This document shows positions 9,201-18,482 of a stretch of DNA of 64,000 bases, piece after piece. The position numbers and the translations under genes are program-made. The DNA is from UBA12077 sp963665525. Lineage in GTDB: Bacteria > Bacteroidota > Bacteroidia > Bacteroidales > UBA12077. Location: assembly GCA_963665525.1 (NCBI GenBank), contig OY762280.1:682001-746000 (forward strand), given 5' to 3'. Under the pieces are notes generated by a model. The model did no database searches. It was given only the letters and a program-made list of their open reading frames with translations, and was not told where the DNA came from. Numbering within the stretch: position 1 is the first letter of the stretch; every line of letters begins with the position of its first letter.

Positions 9201-9208
9201 TATCTTTG
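9201..9208 (+). promoter_or_regulatory. Candidate -7 element for the GyrI-like gene
   Basis: TATCTTTG matches TAnnTTTG exactly, 28 nt upstream of the start codon. The closest -33-like TTG sequences are at 9173-9175 (25 nt away) and 9184-9186 (14 nt away); neither has ideal spacing. Confidence 0.45.
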
Positions 9209-9236
9209 TATAAAAATAACTTAAAATACAATAAAG

Positions 9237-9680
9237 ATGGAAATTAAAGAAGTAAAACAAACCAAAGTATTTGGAAAAGAAATTAAAACCAATTTAAAAC
9301 TAATTGGTGAGCATGTTAAAGTTTTACCTGAATCTGTTTTAGAAAATATGATTCAAAAAGGATTTAAAGCGGAGGGTCCTCAAGTGTGGATTTATCATGG
9401 CGCCGATGGAAACCCCGAAACAGAATTTGATTTGTTAGTTGGTTTTCCGGTAGCCAAAGAAAAAATGGATGTAGATATTACAGCACTTGATGCTTTTAAA
9501 TGTGCAAGTATTATGCATAAAGGAAGCTGGGGTAAATTAAAGGATACTTACTGTGCAATTATCGGTGAAGTTAGGCAAAATGGTGAAGAAATGACGGGTG
9601 AATGCCGCGAGATCTACCATAATGTGGATTTTGAAAATGTTGAAAATAATATTACCGAAGTACAAATAGGAATTAAATAG
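9237..9680 (+). CDS. GyrI-like / effector-binding domain protein
   Basis: A 147-residue protein with the GyrI-like small-molecule-binding fold pattern: an N-terminal strand (IKEVKQTKVFGKEIKT), a helix, a central VWIYHGA...TEFDLLVGFPV segment and a C-terminal CREIYHNV element near residue 121. Such stand-alone domains bind hydrophobic or cationic ligands or act on DNA gyrase inhibitors; in Bacteroidota they commonly lie next to WYL regulators. It starts 155 nt after the WYL regulator and has its own promoter-like element, so it is probably the regulated target and not part of the regulator's transcript. Confidence 0.75.
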   Translation: MEIKEVKQTKVFGKEIKTNLKLIGEHVKVLPESVLENMIQKGFKAEGPQVWIYHGADGNPETEFDLLVGFPVAKEKMDVDITALDAFKCASIMHKGSWGKLKDTYCAIIGEVRQNGEEMTGECREIYHNVDFENVENNITEVQIGIK

Positions 9681-9755
9681 ATATTAGATTGTTAGTATCA
9701 GGATTCTAGATAAATGCATCTTGATACTTGTGTCTGGTTACTAAAATCTAAATAT

Positions 9756-10112
9756 ATGAAAGATATTGAAGTAAATAAAAATTTAGTAAGCTACTGTGGT
9801 CTGTATTGTGGATCATGTGGGAAATATCAAAAGGGGAAATGCCCTGGATGTGCTAAAAACGAAAAAGCTACCTGGTGTAAGATTAGAAAATGTTGTATTG
9901 AGAAAAACATTAATAGTTGTGCTGAATGTAATGATTTTAAAGATGTCTCCGAGTGTAAAAACTTCGACAACTTTGTTGCAAAGATGTTTGAGTGGGTATT
10001 TAAATCGGATCGTAAGGCAGGTATAAAAATGATTAAAGATTCAGGATACGAAGAATTTGCAAAATATATGTCGGAGAATAAACTTGTTTCGATGAAAAAA
10101 AATAAGAATTAA
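9756..10112 (+). CDS. DUF3795 cysteine-rich protein
   Basis: The frame opens at 9714, but the ATG at 9756 starts at the conserved part. The 118-residue product has eleven cysteines arranged as YCGLYCGSC, KCPGC, WCKIRKCC, SCAEC and EC, which is the DUF3795 pattern. The function of this domain is unknown; the cysteines suggest zinc or Fe-S binding. It follows the GyrI-like gene by 75 nt on the same strand and is probably co-transcribed. The last ~45 residues (KSDRKAGIKMIKDSGYEEFA) form a helical tail seen in family members. Confidence 0.75.
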   Translation: MKDIEVNKNLVSYCGLYCGSCGKYQKGKCPGCAKNEKATWCKIRKCCIEKNINSCAECNDFKDVSECKNFDNFVAKMFEWVFKSDRKAGIKMIKDSGYEEFAKYMSENKLVSMKKNKN

Positions 10113-10176
10113 ATACTATTTTTGATTGATACTTCTGAATTTACTAAGATTTGGAAATATCATTAAAATGATTTTT

Positions 10177-10347
10177 ATGAAAAAAGCTGTGATATTAGAT
10201 ATTGTTTTTATAATTCTTCTGGCTATTGTTTTGGTTCTGGTTAATGAATTAGATACAAACAAGCAATTGTTCAAGTTTCGTTATATAGGATTTTTGCTTG
10301 TCTATTTTATTGGTAGGTATATTTCCAGAGTTATTTATAAAAAATGA
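10177..10347 (+). CDS. Small two-helix membrane protein, unknown function
   Basis: From the ATG at 10177 (alternative 10168, or 10126 for the whole open frame) this encodes 56 residues: one hydrophobic helix (IVFIILLAIVLVLV), a short polar loop and a second helix (GFLLVYFIGRYIS). Its TGA stop overlaps the ATG of the next gene by 4 nt (ATGA at 10344-10347), which suggests translational coupling to the PorV/PorQ-like gene. No family recognised. Confidence 0.5.
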   Translation: MKKAVILDIVFIILLAIVLVLVNELDTNKQLFKFRYIGFLLVYFIGRYISRVIYKK

Positions 10348-11468
10348 AAATAACCTTAATATCATTCTTATTTATATTCCAGTCTTTACTTTTATTTTCA
10401 CAGCAGACTCCACAAAATTATATAAGTCCATTTTTAGATGCTAATACCAATGCACGAATAGAAGGCTTTGGTGAGGTTGGTGTTGTTACTTCTCCATTTT
10501 ATAAGAATACAGGTTTGTATCAGAATCCTGCATTAATATCAAATTATAGCAGGAATGCCGGAGTTGATCTTATGTATGTGCCATGGTTAAAAGAATTAAC
10601 GAATGATTTAAATATTTTTGGTTTTGCCGGATACTATGCAATAGATTCATCGAATGCTTTTGCGTTTAATTTTTCTAGATATGATTATGGTGATTTGATA
10701 TTAACAGGTAGTGCTGGAGAATATTTGGGCGAAGAAAATCCATATGAGTTATACCTAAAGTTTGGATATAATCATTCATTTCATAAAAGTATTTCACTTG
10801 GATTTGCATTAAAGTATTATCGAAGTGATATAGCATCTCCGAATTATTATATCAATACTAAAGTCGTAAATACCATAGCTTTTGATCTAGGTTTTAGTTA
10901 TAAGAAAAAATATAATTTAAAGAAGTATTCATATCTTAATACAAATGCAGGCATTGCTATAACTAATATAGGTCCAAAAGTCTCGTATTCGGATAATCAT
11001 GATTCGTTTATTCCTACCAAACTGTCTTTAGGAGTATTCATTAATCCTGATATTAAAATGAATAAATTAATGAGGTTGAATATCGAATTAGCTTATCAGG
11101 CAGAGAAATATTTAACTCCAACCAATTCTAATTCGGATATGTCATCTTTTAATGCATTATACGAATCTTTTTATGATGCTCCAGGAGGATTATCCGAGGA
11201 AATAGATGAAATACGTCATAAGTTTGGAAGTGAATTTAGACTTAGTTTTCAAGATATTGCATATTTTGCCTTCCGGCATGGTAGAAGTATAGAATCAGAA
11301 ATAAAAGGTAACAGAAATTACCAAACTTTTGGATATGGAGTTGGATTATTTGGTTTTACGATTGATTATGCAAGAATAACTTCAGATGATTATTTACCAT
11401 TAGATAAAACCTGGTTTGTTACATTAGGTTTTTCAATAAACTTCGATCAAGAAATATTTAGATTTTAA
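10344..11468 (+). CDS. PorV/PorQ-like outer-membrane beta-barrel protein
   Basis: A 374-residue protein with a signal peptide (cleavage near LLFSQ, residue 19). The start of the mature protein, ARIEGFGEVGVVTSP...NPALISN, resembles the PorV/PorQ (UPF0164, FadL-related) family motif of 'sRA.gmGgA.vA...NPA'. Alternating aromatic beta strands fill the rest, and the chain ends in a phenylalanine (FDQEIFRF), as is usual for outer-membrane barrels. PorV shuttles type IX secretion cargo; PorQ-like paralogues have less clear roles. Two proteins with sorting domains are encoded in the window, so a type IX system is expected in this organism. Family is moderately sure; being PorV itself is unlikely given divergence. 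Confidence 0.6.
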   Translation: MKITLISFLFIFQSLLLFSQQTPQNYISPFLDANTNARIEGFGEVGVVTSPFYKNTGLYQNPALISNYSRNAGVDLMYVPWLKELTNDLNIFGFAGYYAIDSSNAFAFNFSRYDYGDLILTGSAGEYLGEENPYELYLKFGYNHSFHKSISLGFALKYYRSDIASPNYYINTKVVNTIAFDLGFSYKKKYNLKKYSYLNTNAGIAITNIGPKVSYSDNHDSFIPTKLSLGVFINPDIKMNKLMRLNIELAYQAEKYLTPTNSNSDMSSFNALYESFYDAPGGLSEEIDEIRHKFGSEFRLSFQDIAYFAFRHGRSIESEIKGNRNYQTFGYGVGLFGFTIDYARITSDDYLPLDKTWFVTLGFSINFDQEIFRF

Positions 11469-11572
11469 TACAGGGTAATTCGTTTTTTATTTATCAGATA
11501 AAGAAATTATTAGATTGCATTAAACCAAAATTAATATAAGCATCTAATGCATAGATTAATCTGTAATAAAAA

Positions 11573-14011
11573 ATGATAAAAAACTATCTCTTAACTGCAA
11601 TAAGGAACATTAAACAGAACTTTTTTTTTTCATTTATTAATTCACTGGGATTAGCAGTAGGTATTGCCATTACGATATTTATTGTATCGTGGATTGTAGA
11701 TGAGTTAAGTTATGATAAATTTAATGTAAATGGAGAAAAGATTTTTCGCATAGAACGAAAATTCGATTATAAAGATTTTAACCGTGAGATACCAGTAACA
11801 AGCGGACCGTATGGGCAGAAACTGGTTGAAACATTTCCAGAAGTAGTGAATGCTACCCGAGTATATCCTTTAGAGGCTATGATTGCTGATAAGCATCATG
11901 TTTTCAGAAAGAATAATGTGCATTTTGTTGATGGAGATGCTTTGCAAATGTTTACTTTTCCTTTAATCGAAGGAGATTCATTATCACTCATGGAGCCTAA
12001 TACGGTAGTTTTAACAACGAAAGCTGCTGAAAAGTTAATGAGTAATATGAATGTGGTTGGCAAAACAATAAAAATGAGTTTATATGGCCAAGATTATAAT
12101 TTAAAGATTACTGGCTTAATGAATGAGATTCCATCTAACTCACATTTTCATCCCGAAATATTAATCTCGTTTAATACTTTATATCCAACATTGTTACCAT
12201 ATTTCAACGATTGGAGAGAAAACTTTATTTATACCTACATTCAGCTTGCTAATACTGATGATAATATCAAACTTAAACAGCAATTTCCAAAGTTTTTGGA
12301 AACATATGTAGGGCCTATTTATGCTAACCTATTAGAAGAAGGAGATAATATAAATGATATGTTTGAGCTTAAATTAAAGCGACTAACAGATATTCATTTG
12401 CATTCTCAACTTGAATTTGAACTAGAAAAGAATGGAAACATTAAATTAGTGTATTTATTTGGAGCTGTGGCTTTTTTAATACTACTCATTGCAAGTATAA
12501 ATTTTGTAAATCTTTCTACTGCGAAAGGAGAAACAAGATCGCTCGAAGTAGGTATACGAAAAGTATCCGGCGCACAAAAACGGCAGTTGATTATTCAATT
12601 TATTTTTGAATCATTAATCATTGCTTTTGCATCGTTTATTATTGCTTTATTTTTTGTTGAGGTTCTTTCACCTTATTATTCAAATATTACAGGAAAATTA
12701 TTCAATTGGGTTTTCTTTAAAGAGATCAAGTATTTTATCTTATTGTTGACAATTGTTGTGCTAACTGGATTTTTAGCGGGAGTATATCCAGCTTTCTTTT
12801 TATCACGATTTAACCCGGTAAAAGTATTAAAGGCAGGTAAAAGGAGTGTCAATAAAAAGTTTTCTTTTAGAACGATATTGGTTGTTTTTCAGTTCTTTAT
12901 TTCAGTAAGTTTTATCATCCTTACGATATTAATATTTTTTCAGTTAGAATTTATTCAGAATAAGGATATTGGATATCATAAAGATGATATTCTAATAATT
13001 CCTGTTGATAATCAAGAACTCTATTCAGGTTATGATTCTTTTCGAGATGAGCTTCTAAAGCGACCTTCTATTTTTAATAAAGTTTCAAGTGCATCGGTAT
13101 TAACAAGTAGCCATATGTACGAAACGGCAAGCTTAAGAAAGCCAGGTGAGGATGATGCTCATTTTGTAATTTTTATGAATATTAACTATGGCTTAATAGA
13201 AACCTTAGAGTTAGATTTTTTAGCCGGAAGAAGTTTTTCAGAAGAATTTACCGATACTGCATATTCACGATTTATTATTAATGAAACAGCATTAAGCAAT
13301 GTAGGTTGGAAAAAACCAGAAGATGCTATTGGAGAACCGGTAGATTTTATCACAAATACAGGGAATAATGATCAAAAAGGTGAGATCATAGGTGTAGTTA
13401 GAAATTTCCATTTTAAATCTCTGCATCAAAAAGTGGAGCCTTTAGTATTTCAGTTAGAACCTGCACATTTATCTTATGTTTATATCAGGATTAACAATGA
13501 AAAAGAACAAGAAGCAGTTTCTTTTATTACTGATTTATGGCAAAAGAAATTCCCGGAAGCAGAGTTTAATTATTTTTTCTTATCCGATGAATTGAATAAT
13601 CAGTACAATAGCGAAGAGAGATTAAAGGATAAATTAATGGTATCAACAATTCTGGCAATTTTTATTGCTTGTCTGGGATTACTTGGCTTATCGGTATTTA
13701 TAACTCGTCAGAGAACAAAAGAAATAGGTATTAGAAAAGTTCTTGGTGCATCAGTTTCTGGAATTATAAGTCTTTTAATCAAAAGTTATTTGAAATGGAT
13801 AAGTATTTCAACCATTCTGGCATGGCCTATTAGTTATTTGATTATGAATACCTGGTTGAACAGTTTTTCAGCAAAGATTGATTTGATTGAGTACTGGTGG
13901 GTATTTATATTGTCAGGATTGTTAACAGCAGTTTTCTCATTGTTGGTTGTATTTGTTCAGACTTTAAAGTTTGCATCTATTAATCCGGCTCGTTCTTTGA
14001 AATACGAGTAA
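11573..14011 (+). CDS. FtsX/MacB-like ABC permease (812 aa)
   Basis: An inner-membrane permease of the MacB/FtsX superfamily with duplicated architecture: helix 1 (about 20-42), a large MacB-type periplasmic domain (about 45-285), three helices (about 285-415), a linker helix (about 433-455), a second periplasmic domain and three more helices (about 690-800). The two cytoplasmic coupling motifs read SLEVGIRKVSGAQ and TKEIGIRKVLGAS. The C-terminus is SLKYE, shared in nearly identical form with the other permeases here. No ATPase gene is nearby. A run of ten T (11621-11630) sits in codons 17-20, near the start, and could allow slippage. No -24-like element was found upstream. Confidence 0.88.
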   Translation: MIKNYLLTAIRNIKQNFFFSFINSLGLAVGIAITIFIVSWIVDELSYDKFNVNGEKIFRIERKFDYKDFNREIPVTSGPYGQKLVETFPEVVNATRVYPLEAMIADKHHVFRKNNVHFVDGDALQMFTFPLIEGDSLSLMEPNTVVLTTKAAEKLMSNMNVVGKTIKMSLYGQDYNLKITGLMNEIPSNSHFHPEILISFNTLYPTLLPYFNDWRENFIYTYIQLANTDDNIKLKQQFPKFLETYVGPIYANLLEEGDNINDMFELKLKRLTDIHLHSQLEFELEKNGNIKLVYLFGAVAFLILLIASINFVNLSTAKGETRSLEVGIRKVSGAQKRQLIIQFIFESLIIAFASFIIALFFVEVLSPYYSNITGKLFNWVFFKEIKYFILLLTIVVLTGFLAGVYPAFFLSRFNPVKVLKAGKRSVNKKFSFRTILVVFQFFISVSFIILTILIFFQLEFIQNKDIGYHKDDILIIPVDNQELYSGYDSFRDELLKRPSIFNKVSSASVLTSSHMYETASLRKPGEDDAHFVIFMNINYGLIETLELDFLAGRSFSEEFTDTAYSRFIINETALSNVGWKKPEDAIGEPVDFITNTGNNDQKGEIIGVVRNFHFKSLHQKVEPLVFQLEPAHLSYVYIRINNEKEQEAVSFITDLWQKKFPEAEFNYFFLSDELNNQYNSEERLKDKLMVSTILAIFIACLGLLGLSVFITRQRTKEIGIRKVLGASVSGIISLLIKSYLKWISISTILAWPISYLIMNTWLNSFSAKIDLIEYWWVFILSGLLTAVFSLLVVFVQTLKFASINPARSLKYE

Positions 14012-14013
14012 GC

Positions 14014-14049
14014 TGTTCATTAACGGACAATATTGTTCACTTTTAGACA
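14014..14049. promoter_or_regulatory. Paired dyads, candidate enhancer for the permease at 14166
   Basis: Two 16-bp sites read TGTTCATTAACGGACA (14014-14029) and TGTTCACTTTTAGACA (14034-14049). Both follow TGTTC-N6-(G/A)GACA and their centres are 20 bp apart, about two helical turns. They lie 66 bp before a -24-like element. Nothing in the window encodes an adjacent regulator for this gene, so it would be controlled from elsewhere. Confidence 0.5.
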
Positions 14050-14115
14050 TAATTTTTGACATCTCTTATTAATGAAATAAAATGTAAAACTAAGACTATT
14101 AGTTGATTATTTAGA

Positions 14116-14132
14116 ATGGTACAAATATTGAA
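14116..14132 (+). promoter_or_regulatory. Candidate sigma-54 promoter (-24 TGGTAC, -12 TTGAA)
   Basis: ATGGTACAAATATTGAA aligns with the sigma-54 consensus TTGGCACG-N4-TTGCW; the -24 half is good and the -12 has TTGAA in place of TTGCA. It ends 33 nt before the start codon. Confidence 0.45.
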
Positions 14133-14165
14133 AAGCCCGATTAAGTATTTAAAAAACAAATTTAT

Positions 14166-16529
14166 ATGATAATTAATTACTTTAAAACTGCCCTAAGAAA
14201 CCTAAAAAAACATACTGCTTATTCTCTAATTAATATTACAGGCCTTGCAATTGGTATGGCTTGTACTATTCTTATTTTGCTATGGGTGCAAGATGAATTA
14301 AAATTCGATAAATGGCACCCTAAGAAAGATCGTATTCGTCGAGTATTAGTTCGTCAAACAAATGGTGGCGTAACGAGCGAATTTGCTGTAACACCAGCAG
14401 CTTTATCACCAAATATGCAAAAAGATTTCCCTGAAATAGAATCGATGTGTCGATTCAAGAATTGGGGGCAATGGTTATTTAAATATGGCGATGGCGAATA
14501 TATTCAGGCAAATAGTGGTGCAATTGATTCAACCGCATTTAATGTGTTTGGATTTAAATTTATTAGTGGAGGTCCTGAAGGAGCACTTACCGATATTCAT
14601 AGTGTCGTACTTACGCAGGAAATAGCTGAACGTATTTTTGGAGATGAAGACCCTGTTGGGAAAATGGTTGAAGTTCGTGACCGTGGAGCTTTCAAAATTA
14701 CAGGTGTAATTGAGAATGTAGAGCATTCACATTTCGATTTTGAATTTTTATTTCCATTTCCATTAATCCGTGAAGATGGTGAGAATATTGATGAAATGGG
14801 AAGGGGCTCGTATAATTTTACAACTTATTTTTTACTTAAAAATGAAAACTTAGTTGAAAAGGCAGAGGAAAGATTAGAAAGATACTTGGATACCTTTCAC
14901 GAAGAAAATGAAACCCTATTATTCAGTCAGTCTATTAATGATATTTATTTAAAATCAGCATATTCATACGATTTTACTTTTCGTGGCGATATGAATAATG
15001 TAATTACTTTTTCGGCTATTGCTTTTTTAGTGTTGCTTATAGCGTGTATTAATTTTATGAATTTAACTACAGCACGTTCTAGTAACAGAGCAAAAGAAAT
15101 TGGTTTAAGAAAAGTTGTTGGAGCTAAAAGAAAAAATGTGGTTAGTCAGTTTTTTAGCGAATCCATTTTAATGTCGCTACTATCGTTTTTAATTGCTGTG
15201 GTATTTGTAATATTATTATTGCCAAAATTTAACCAGATTTCAGGTAAAGAGTTTACTCTTGGTTTGATTGCTGATCCATACATTTTGTTTATGCTGATTA
15301 TAATTGCTTTAATTACCGGAGTTTTAGCAGGTAGTTATCCAGCACTTTATTTATCGGCTTTTAATCCTATTAAAGTATTAAAAGGCAAATTAAGTAGTGG
15401 AGCTAAAAGCTCAGCTTTGAGAAAAGTATTGGTGATTATTCAGTTTACTCTTTCTGTTGCATTAATTGTTTCAACTATTCTAATATCACAGCAGTTAAAA
15501 TATATCAAGAATAAAAATCTAGGATATGAAAAACATAACCTGATATTTGTAGGAATTAATAATAATTTACGTCAGGATTACAATACAATTAAGGATATCT
15601 TATTGAAAGATCCTAATATTGAAGCTGTAACTACAAGTAGAGTATTGCCGGTTTATGCTTGCCCTTCGATGACACTCAGAAATTGGGAGGGTAAAGAAGA
15701 TGATCGAACTATGACTTTGCATTTTATTGGAGTTGGTTTCGATTTCCTTAAAACCATGAAAATTGAAATGGTAGAGGGGCGTGCGTTTAGCGAAGAATAT
15801 GCATCGGATACAATTAACTCAATTATTGTAAATGAAGAAGCTGTTCGGCAAATTGGATTCGAAGATCCTATAGGTAAGAGTGTAACTATCTTTGGAGAGA
15901 CTGCTTATATTGTTGGAGTTATGAAAGATTTTAATTTCAATAATGTAAAAAATAAAATTGCTCCATTAATGTTACATATTGCTCCTGATCAGGCAAGATT
16001 AAGTTTTATTCGGTTAAATCCGCTTTATTCACAAGAAACTTTAAAATATATTGAGAATACCTGGAAATCTTTTGAACCTGATTTTGAGTTTAATTATCAG
16101 TTTATGGATGAGAGATTGGATAATCTTTATAGAGCAGAACAACGTAGTAATACTTTAATAAATTACTTTACCATTTTTGCAATCTTTATTTCTTGTTTAG
16201 GAATATTTGGTTTGGCATCGTTTATGGCCGAACAAAAAACAAAAGAAATTGGTATACGAAAAGTTATGGGAGCTTCTGTTTCAACGATTGTTAGGATATT
16301 CTCGGTAGAATTTATGAAACTTGTAATAATTGGTAATATTATTGCCTGCCCAATTGCATACTATGCTATGAATAAGTGGTTGCAAGGATTTGCCTATCAT
16401 ACAGAAATATTGTGGTGGATGTTTGCATTAGGCGCTGTTTTATCTGTTGTGGTTGTTGTTATTACAATTGCTTATCAATCGTATAAAGCAGCTACTAAGA
16501 ATCCTGCAGAAAGTTTGAGATACGAGTAA
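14166..16529 (+). CDS. FtsX/MacB-like ABC permease (787 aa)
   Basis: Same architecture as the preceding permease, with which it shares an N-terminal pattern (NYFKTALRNLKKHTAYSLIN). Coupling motifs are AKEIGLRKVVGAK and TKEIGIRKVMGAS, and the C-terminus is SLRYE. It is separated from the previous gene by 154 nt that hold its own enhancer-like and -24/-12-like elements, so it is probably a separate transcription unit. Members of this superfamily act as mechanotransmitters with a LolD/MacB-type ATPase in export or lipoprotein-related tasks; no ATPase for it is encoded here. Substrate unknown. A hairpin terminator follows at 16558. Confidence 0.88.
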   Translation: MIINYFKTALRNLKKHTAYSLINITGLAIGMACTILILLWVQDELKFDKWHPKKDRIRRVLVRQTNGGVTSEFAVTPAALSPNMQKDFPEIESMCRFKNWGQWLFKYGDGEYIQANSGAIDSTAFNVFGFKFISGGPEGALTDIHSVVLTQEIAERIFGDEDPVGKMVEVRDRGAFKITGVIENVEHSHFDFEFLFPFPLIREDGENIDEMGRGSYNFTTYFLLKNENLVEKAEERLERYLDTFHEENETLLFSQSINDIYLKSAYSYDFTFRGDMNNVITFSAIAFLVLLIACINFMNLTTARSSNRAKEIGLRKVVGAKRKNVVSQFFSESILMSLLSFLIAVVFVILLLPKFNQISGKEFTLGLIADPYILFMLIIIALITGVLAGSYPALYLSAFNPIKVLKGKLSSGAKSSALRKVLVIIQFTLSVALIVSTILISQQLKYIKNKNLGYEKHNLIFVGINNNLRQDYNTIKDILLKDPNIEAVTTSRVLPVYACPSMTLRNWEGKEDDRTMTLHFIGVGFDFLKTMKIEMVEGRAFSEEYASDTINSIIVNEEAVRQIGFEDPIGKSVTIFGETAYIVGVMKDFNFNNVKNKIAPLMLHIAPDQARLSFIRLNPLYSQETLKYIENTWKSFEPDFEFNYQFMDERLDNLYRAEQRSNTLINYFTIFAIFISCLGIFGLASFMAEQKTKEIGIRKVMGASVSTIVRIFSVEFMKLVIIGNIIACPIAYYAMNKWLQGFAYHTEILWWMFALGAVLSVVVVVITIAYQSYKAATKNPAESLRYE

Positions 16530-16557
16530 TAATTTAGTAAGATATTAAATAGAAAAT

Positions 16558-16586
16558 AGCGAATGAGAAATTTCATTCGCTGTTTT
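16558..16586. terminator. Bidirectional hairpin terminator
   Basis: AGCGAATGA (16558-16566) pairs with TCATTCGCT (16573-16581) around a 6-nt loop, followed by a T-rich tail. It separates the permease gene from the convergent sorting-domain protein gene. Confidence 0.8.
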
Positions 16587-17740
16587 TATTTTATTATTTG
16601 AAATTGTTTTATAACTTGATCATTAGCAGTTTGTATGCTATAGAAATAAGTGCCCGATTTATATTTACTACCATCAATTTTAATTGTATAAACTCCGGGG
16701 AGTTTTTTTTCATCTGTTAATATGCCGCAACTTTTTCCTGTGATGTCAAAGACTTTAATTGTAATTTTAGATTCTCTTAATACTTCAAATTTAATCACAG
16801 ATTCAGAACTAAAAGGATTAGGGAAATTTTGATAAACTTTAAAGCTTTTTTTATTATTTGGATAAATCATACTAAGGTATGCAGTATCAGTATTGGTTGT
16901 GTCACTTGATATTGTATCTGAATATGTAGTATCTGTGTAAGGGCTTATATTCCAAAGATCCAGACTGTCAAGAACTGTTTTACTTGAAATTTCTTTAAAA
17001 TAATCAGCTTCATCACTTGCTAGCGTTGAATTAAAATTGTTGTCAGTAGTACTTTCTAAAAAGATTGTTGAGTAAATGACATTAGCCATTACGTATGATC
17101 CTTTAAGTGATGGGTGATTCCAATCGCTCATATGTAAATAATGTAATGGATAGTTTTTATCTTCTAATATTTTGTACCATACCCAACCAACAGGTGCAAT
17201 GGCAAAACCTATATCATTGGAATATTCTAAAGTTCTGTAATAAATTAAGATTTGCATATCCTCATAAGTATCATCCCAACCAGGAACCCAGGTCATCCCA
17301 TCTTCATAAGCCCATGGTAAACAATAGATAATTCTTGTTGATTCGCAATTATTATGAATCTTAGTTTTTAATGCTTCTAAAGCCGGGGAAACAGGATGTT
17401 GTGTATAATAATCAGGATATGCCATTAAACTACCGACTCCTTGAAGGATTATAAAATCCCAATTACATTCATTGATTTTTGATTCAGAGATACTACTGCT
17501 AGCATGATAATCTAAATATACACCGCCAGGGTTATAATTACTGATGTTTACGTCTTTTTGAGTATCCTCGAATAAATCTTTACATAATGCAGGTAGGTTG
17601 TTATAACCAAAATAGCTACTCCCAAGAAAAAGTATATCATAACTATTTTCTTTATTATTTTGACTAAAAGAACATAAAGAGAAGATTAATAATAGCAATA
17701 CAATTATATATTTAAATCGAAACTGAAATAATTGATTCAT
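16586..17740 (-). CDS. SGNH-like secreted protein with type IX sorting domain
   Basis: A 384-residue protein with a signal peptide (ending CSFSQ, about residue 26). The body resembles SGNH/DUF4886-like hydrolases: DILFLGSSYFGYNN carries the block I serine near residue 37, and SDWNHPSLKGSY near 207 carries the Asp-x-x-His of block V. The last ~85 residues form a type IX secretion sorting domain (VYQNFPNPFSSESVIKFEV ... GTYFYSIQT ... QFQIIK). It is therefore probably exported across the outer membrane and either released or attached to the surface. Substrate unknown; esterase activity is possible on family grounds. Monocistronic. Confidence 0.8.
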   Translation of the reverse strand: MNQLFQFRFKYIIVLLLLIFSLCSFSQNNKENSYDILFLGSSYFGYNNLPALCKDLFEDTQKDVNISNYNPGGVYLDYHASSSISESKINECNWDFIILQGVGSLMAYPDYYTQHPVSPALEALKTKIHNNCESTRIIYCLPWAYEDGMTWVPGWDDTYEDMQILIYYRTLEYSNDIGFAIAPVGWVWYKILEDKNYPLHYLHMSDWNHPSLKGSYVMANVIYSTIFLESTTDNNFNSTLASDEADYFKEISSKTVLDSLDLWNISPYTDTTYSDTISSDTTNTDTAYLSMIYPNNKKSFKVYQNFPNPFSSESVIKFEVLRESKITIKVFDITGKSCGILTDEKKLPGVYTIKIDGSKYKSGTYFYSIQTANDQVIKQFQIIK

Positions 17741-17864
17741 AAATATAGTTATTAGGTTATTTAATCAAATTTCAAGGATTTATTCTTTTTCACCAAGACA
17801 AATCAACCAACTTAAATATATTATCAACCAATTGAATTATAGAAGAATAAATAGAAGCTTAGGA

Positions 17865-18482
17865 TTAATTATCTTCCTGGATTGTTATCCAAACAATATA
17901 AGGCATAGGAATAATTTCGTCACCTTTATAGCCTTCTTTTTGTAGATTTTCCTTTGTTACGAAACCATGTTTCTCTGTTTCAAATCCAGTGATGATATAA
18001 ACTTTTTCTTTAAAAAAATCATTTAACGGCTTATACACATTATACTCAAGCATTACATTTTTGATAATTCCATAATCAAGTTTTTTGCCATGCTGTTTTA
18101 TATGATTTTGCCAAATTGGGGATTCATTAAAAGCCTTAATATGATTATTTAATATGTCAGAATAAAATAAAGGATAACTTATATTAAAGGATTCTAACTT
18201 AAACTCAATACTGTCTTTGGCAATATTCCAAAGTTGATTTATAGTAGCTATTTCATCTGAAAGTATTTTAACTTCAGGATTTTTATTAAAATCAGTAATA
18301 GAATATTTCACTGAAGTAAAAATTGAAGAATCTTGATCTTTCCAAAATGTTAATATTCTATAAGTGCTGTCTTCATTATATGTAACCGAAAAATCAACAG
18401 ATGTTCTGCTAATTGTAATTTGAGCAGTTAATGTGTATAGAATAACTGAAAAGCAAATTGTTAAGAGTAGTTTTTTATACAT
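17865..18482 (-). CDS. Secreted protein of unknown function
   Basis: A 205-residue protein with a signal peptide (MYKKLLLTICFSVILYTLTA, cleavage just after). The rest is soluble, with no motif I recognise. It overlaps the end of the upstream membrane-protein gene by 8 nt, so the two are co-transcribed and may act together. Both appear to be lineage-specific. Confidence 0.6.
   Translation of the reverse strand: MYKKLLLTICFSVILYTLTAQITISRTSVDFSVTYNEDSTYRILTFWKDQDSSIFTSVKYSITDFNKNPEVKILSDEIATINQLWNIAKDSIEFKLESFNISYPLFYSDILNNHIKAFNESPIWQNHIKQHGKKLDYGIIKNVMLEYNVYKPLNDFFKEKVYIITGFETEKHGFVTKENLQKEGYKGDEIIPMPYIVWITIQEDN

Noticed and set aside
11469..11572. Enhancer and -24/-12 elements before the first permease
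   Set aside because: TTGCA occurs (11516-11520) but no GG at the -24 position, and the short repeats there do not form a spaced pair.
16586..17740. Certain esterase call for the sorting-domain protein
   Set aside because: Only blocks I and V of the SGNH pattern are visible, so activity is left open.
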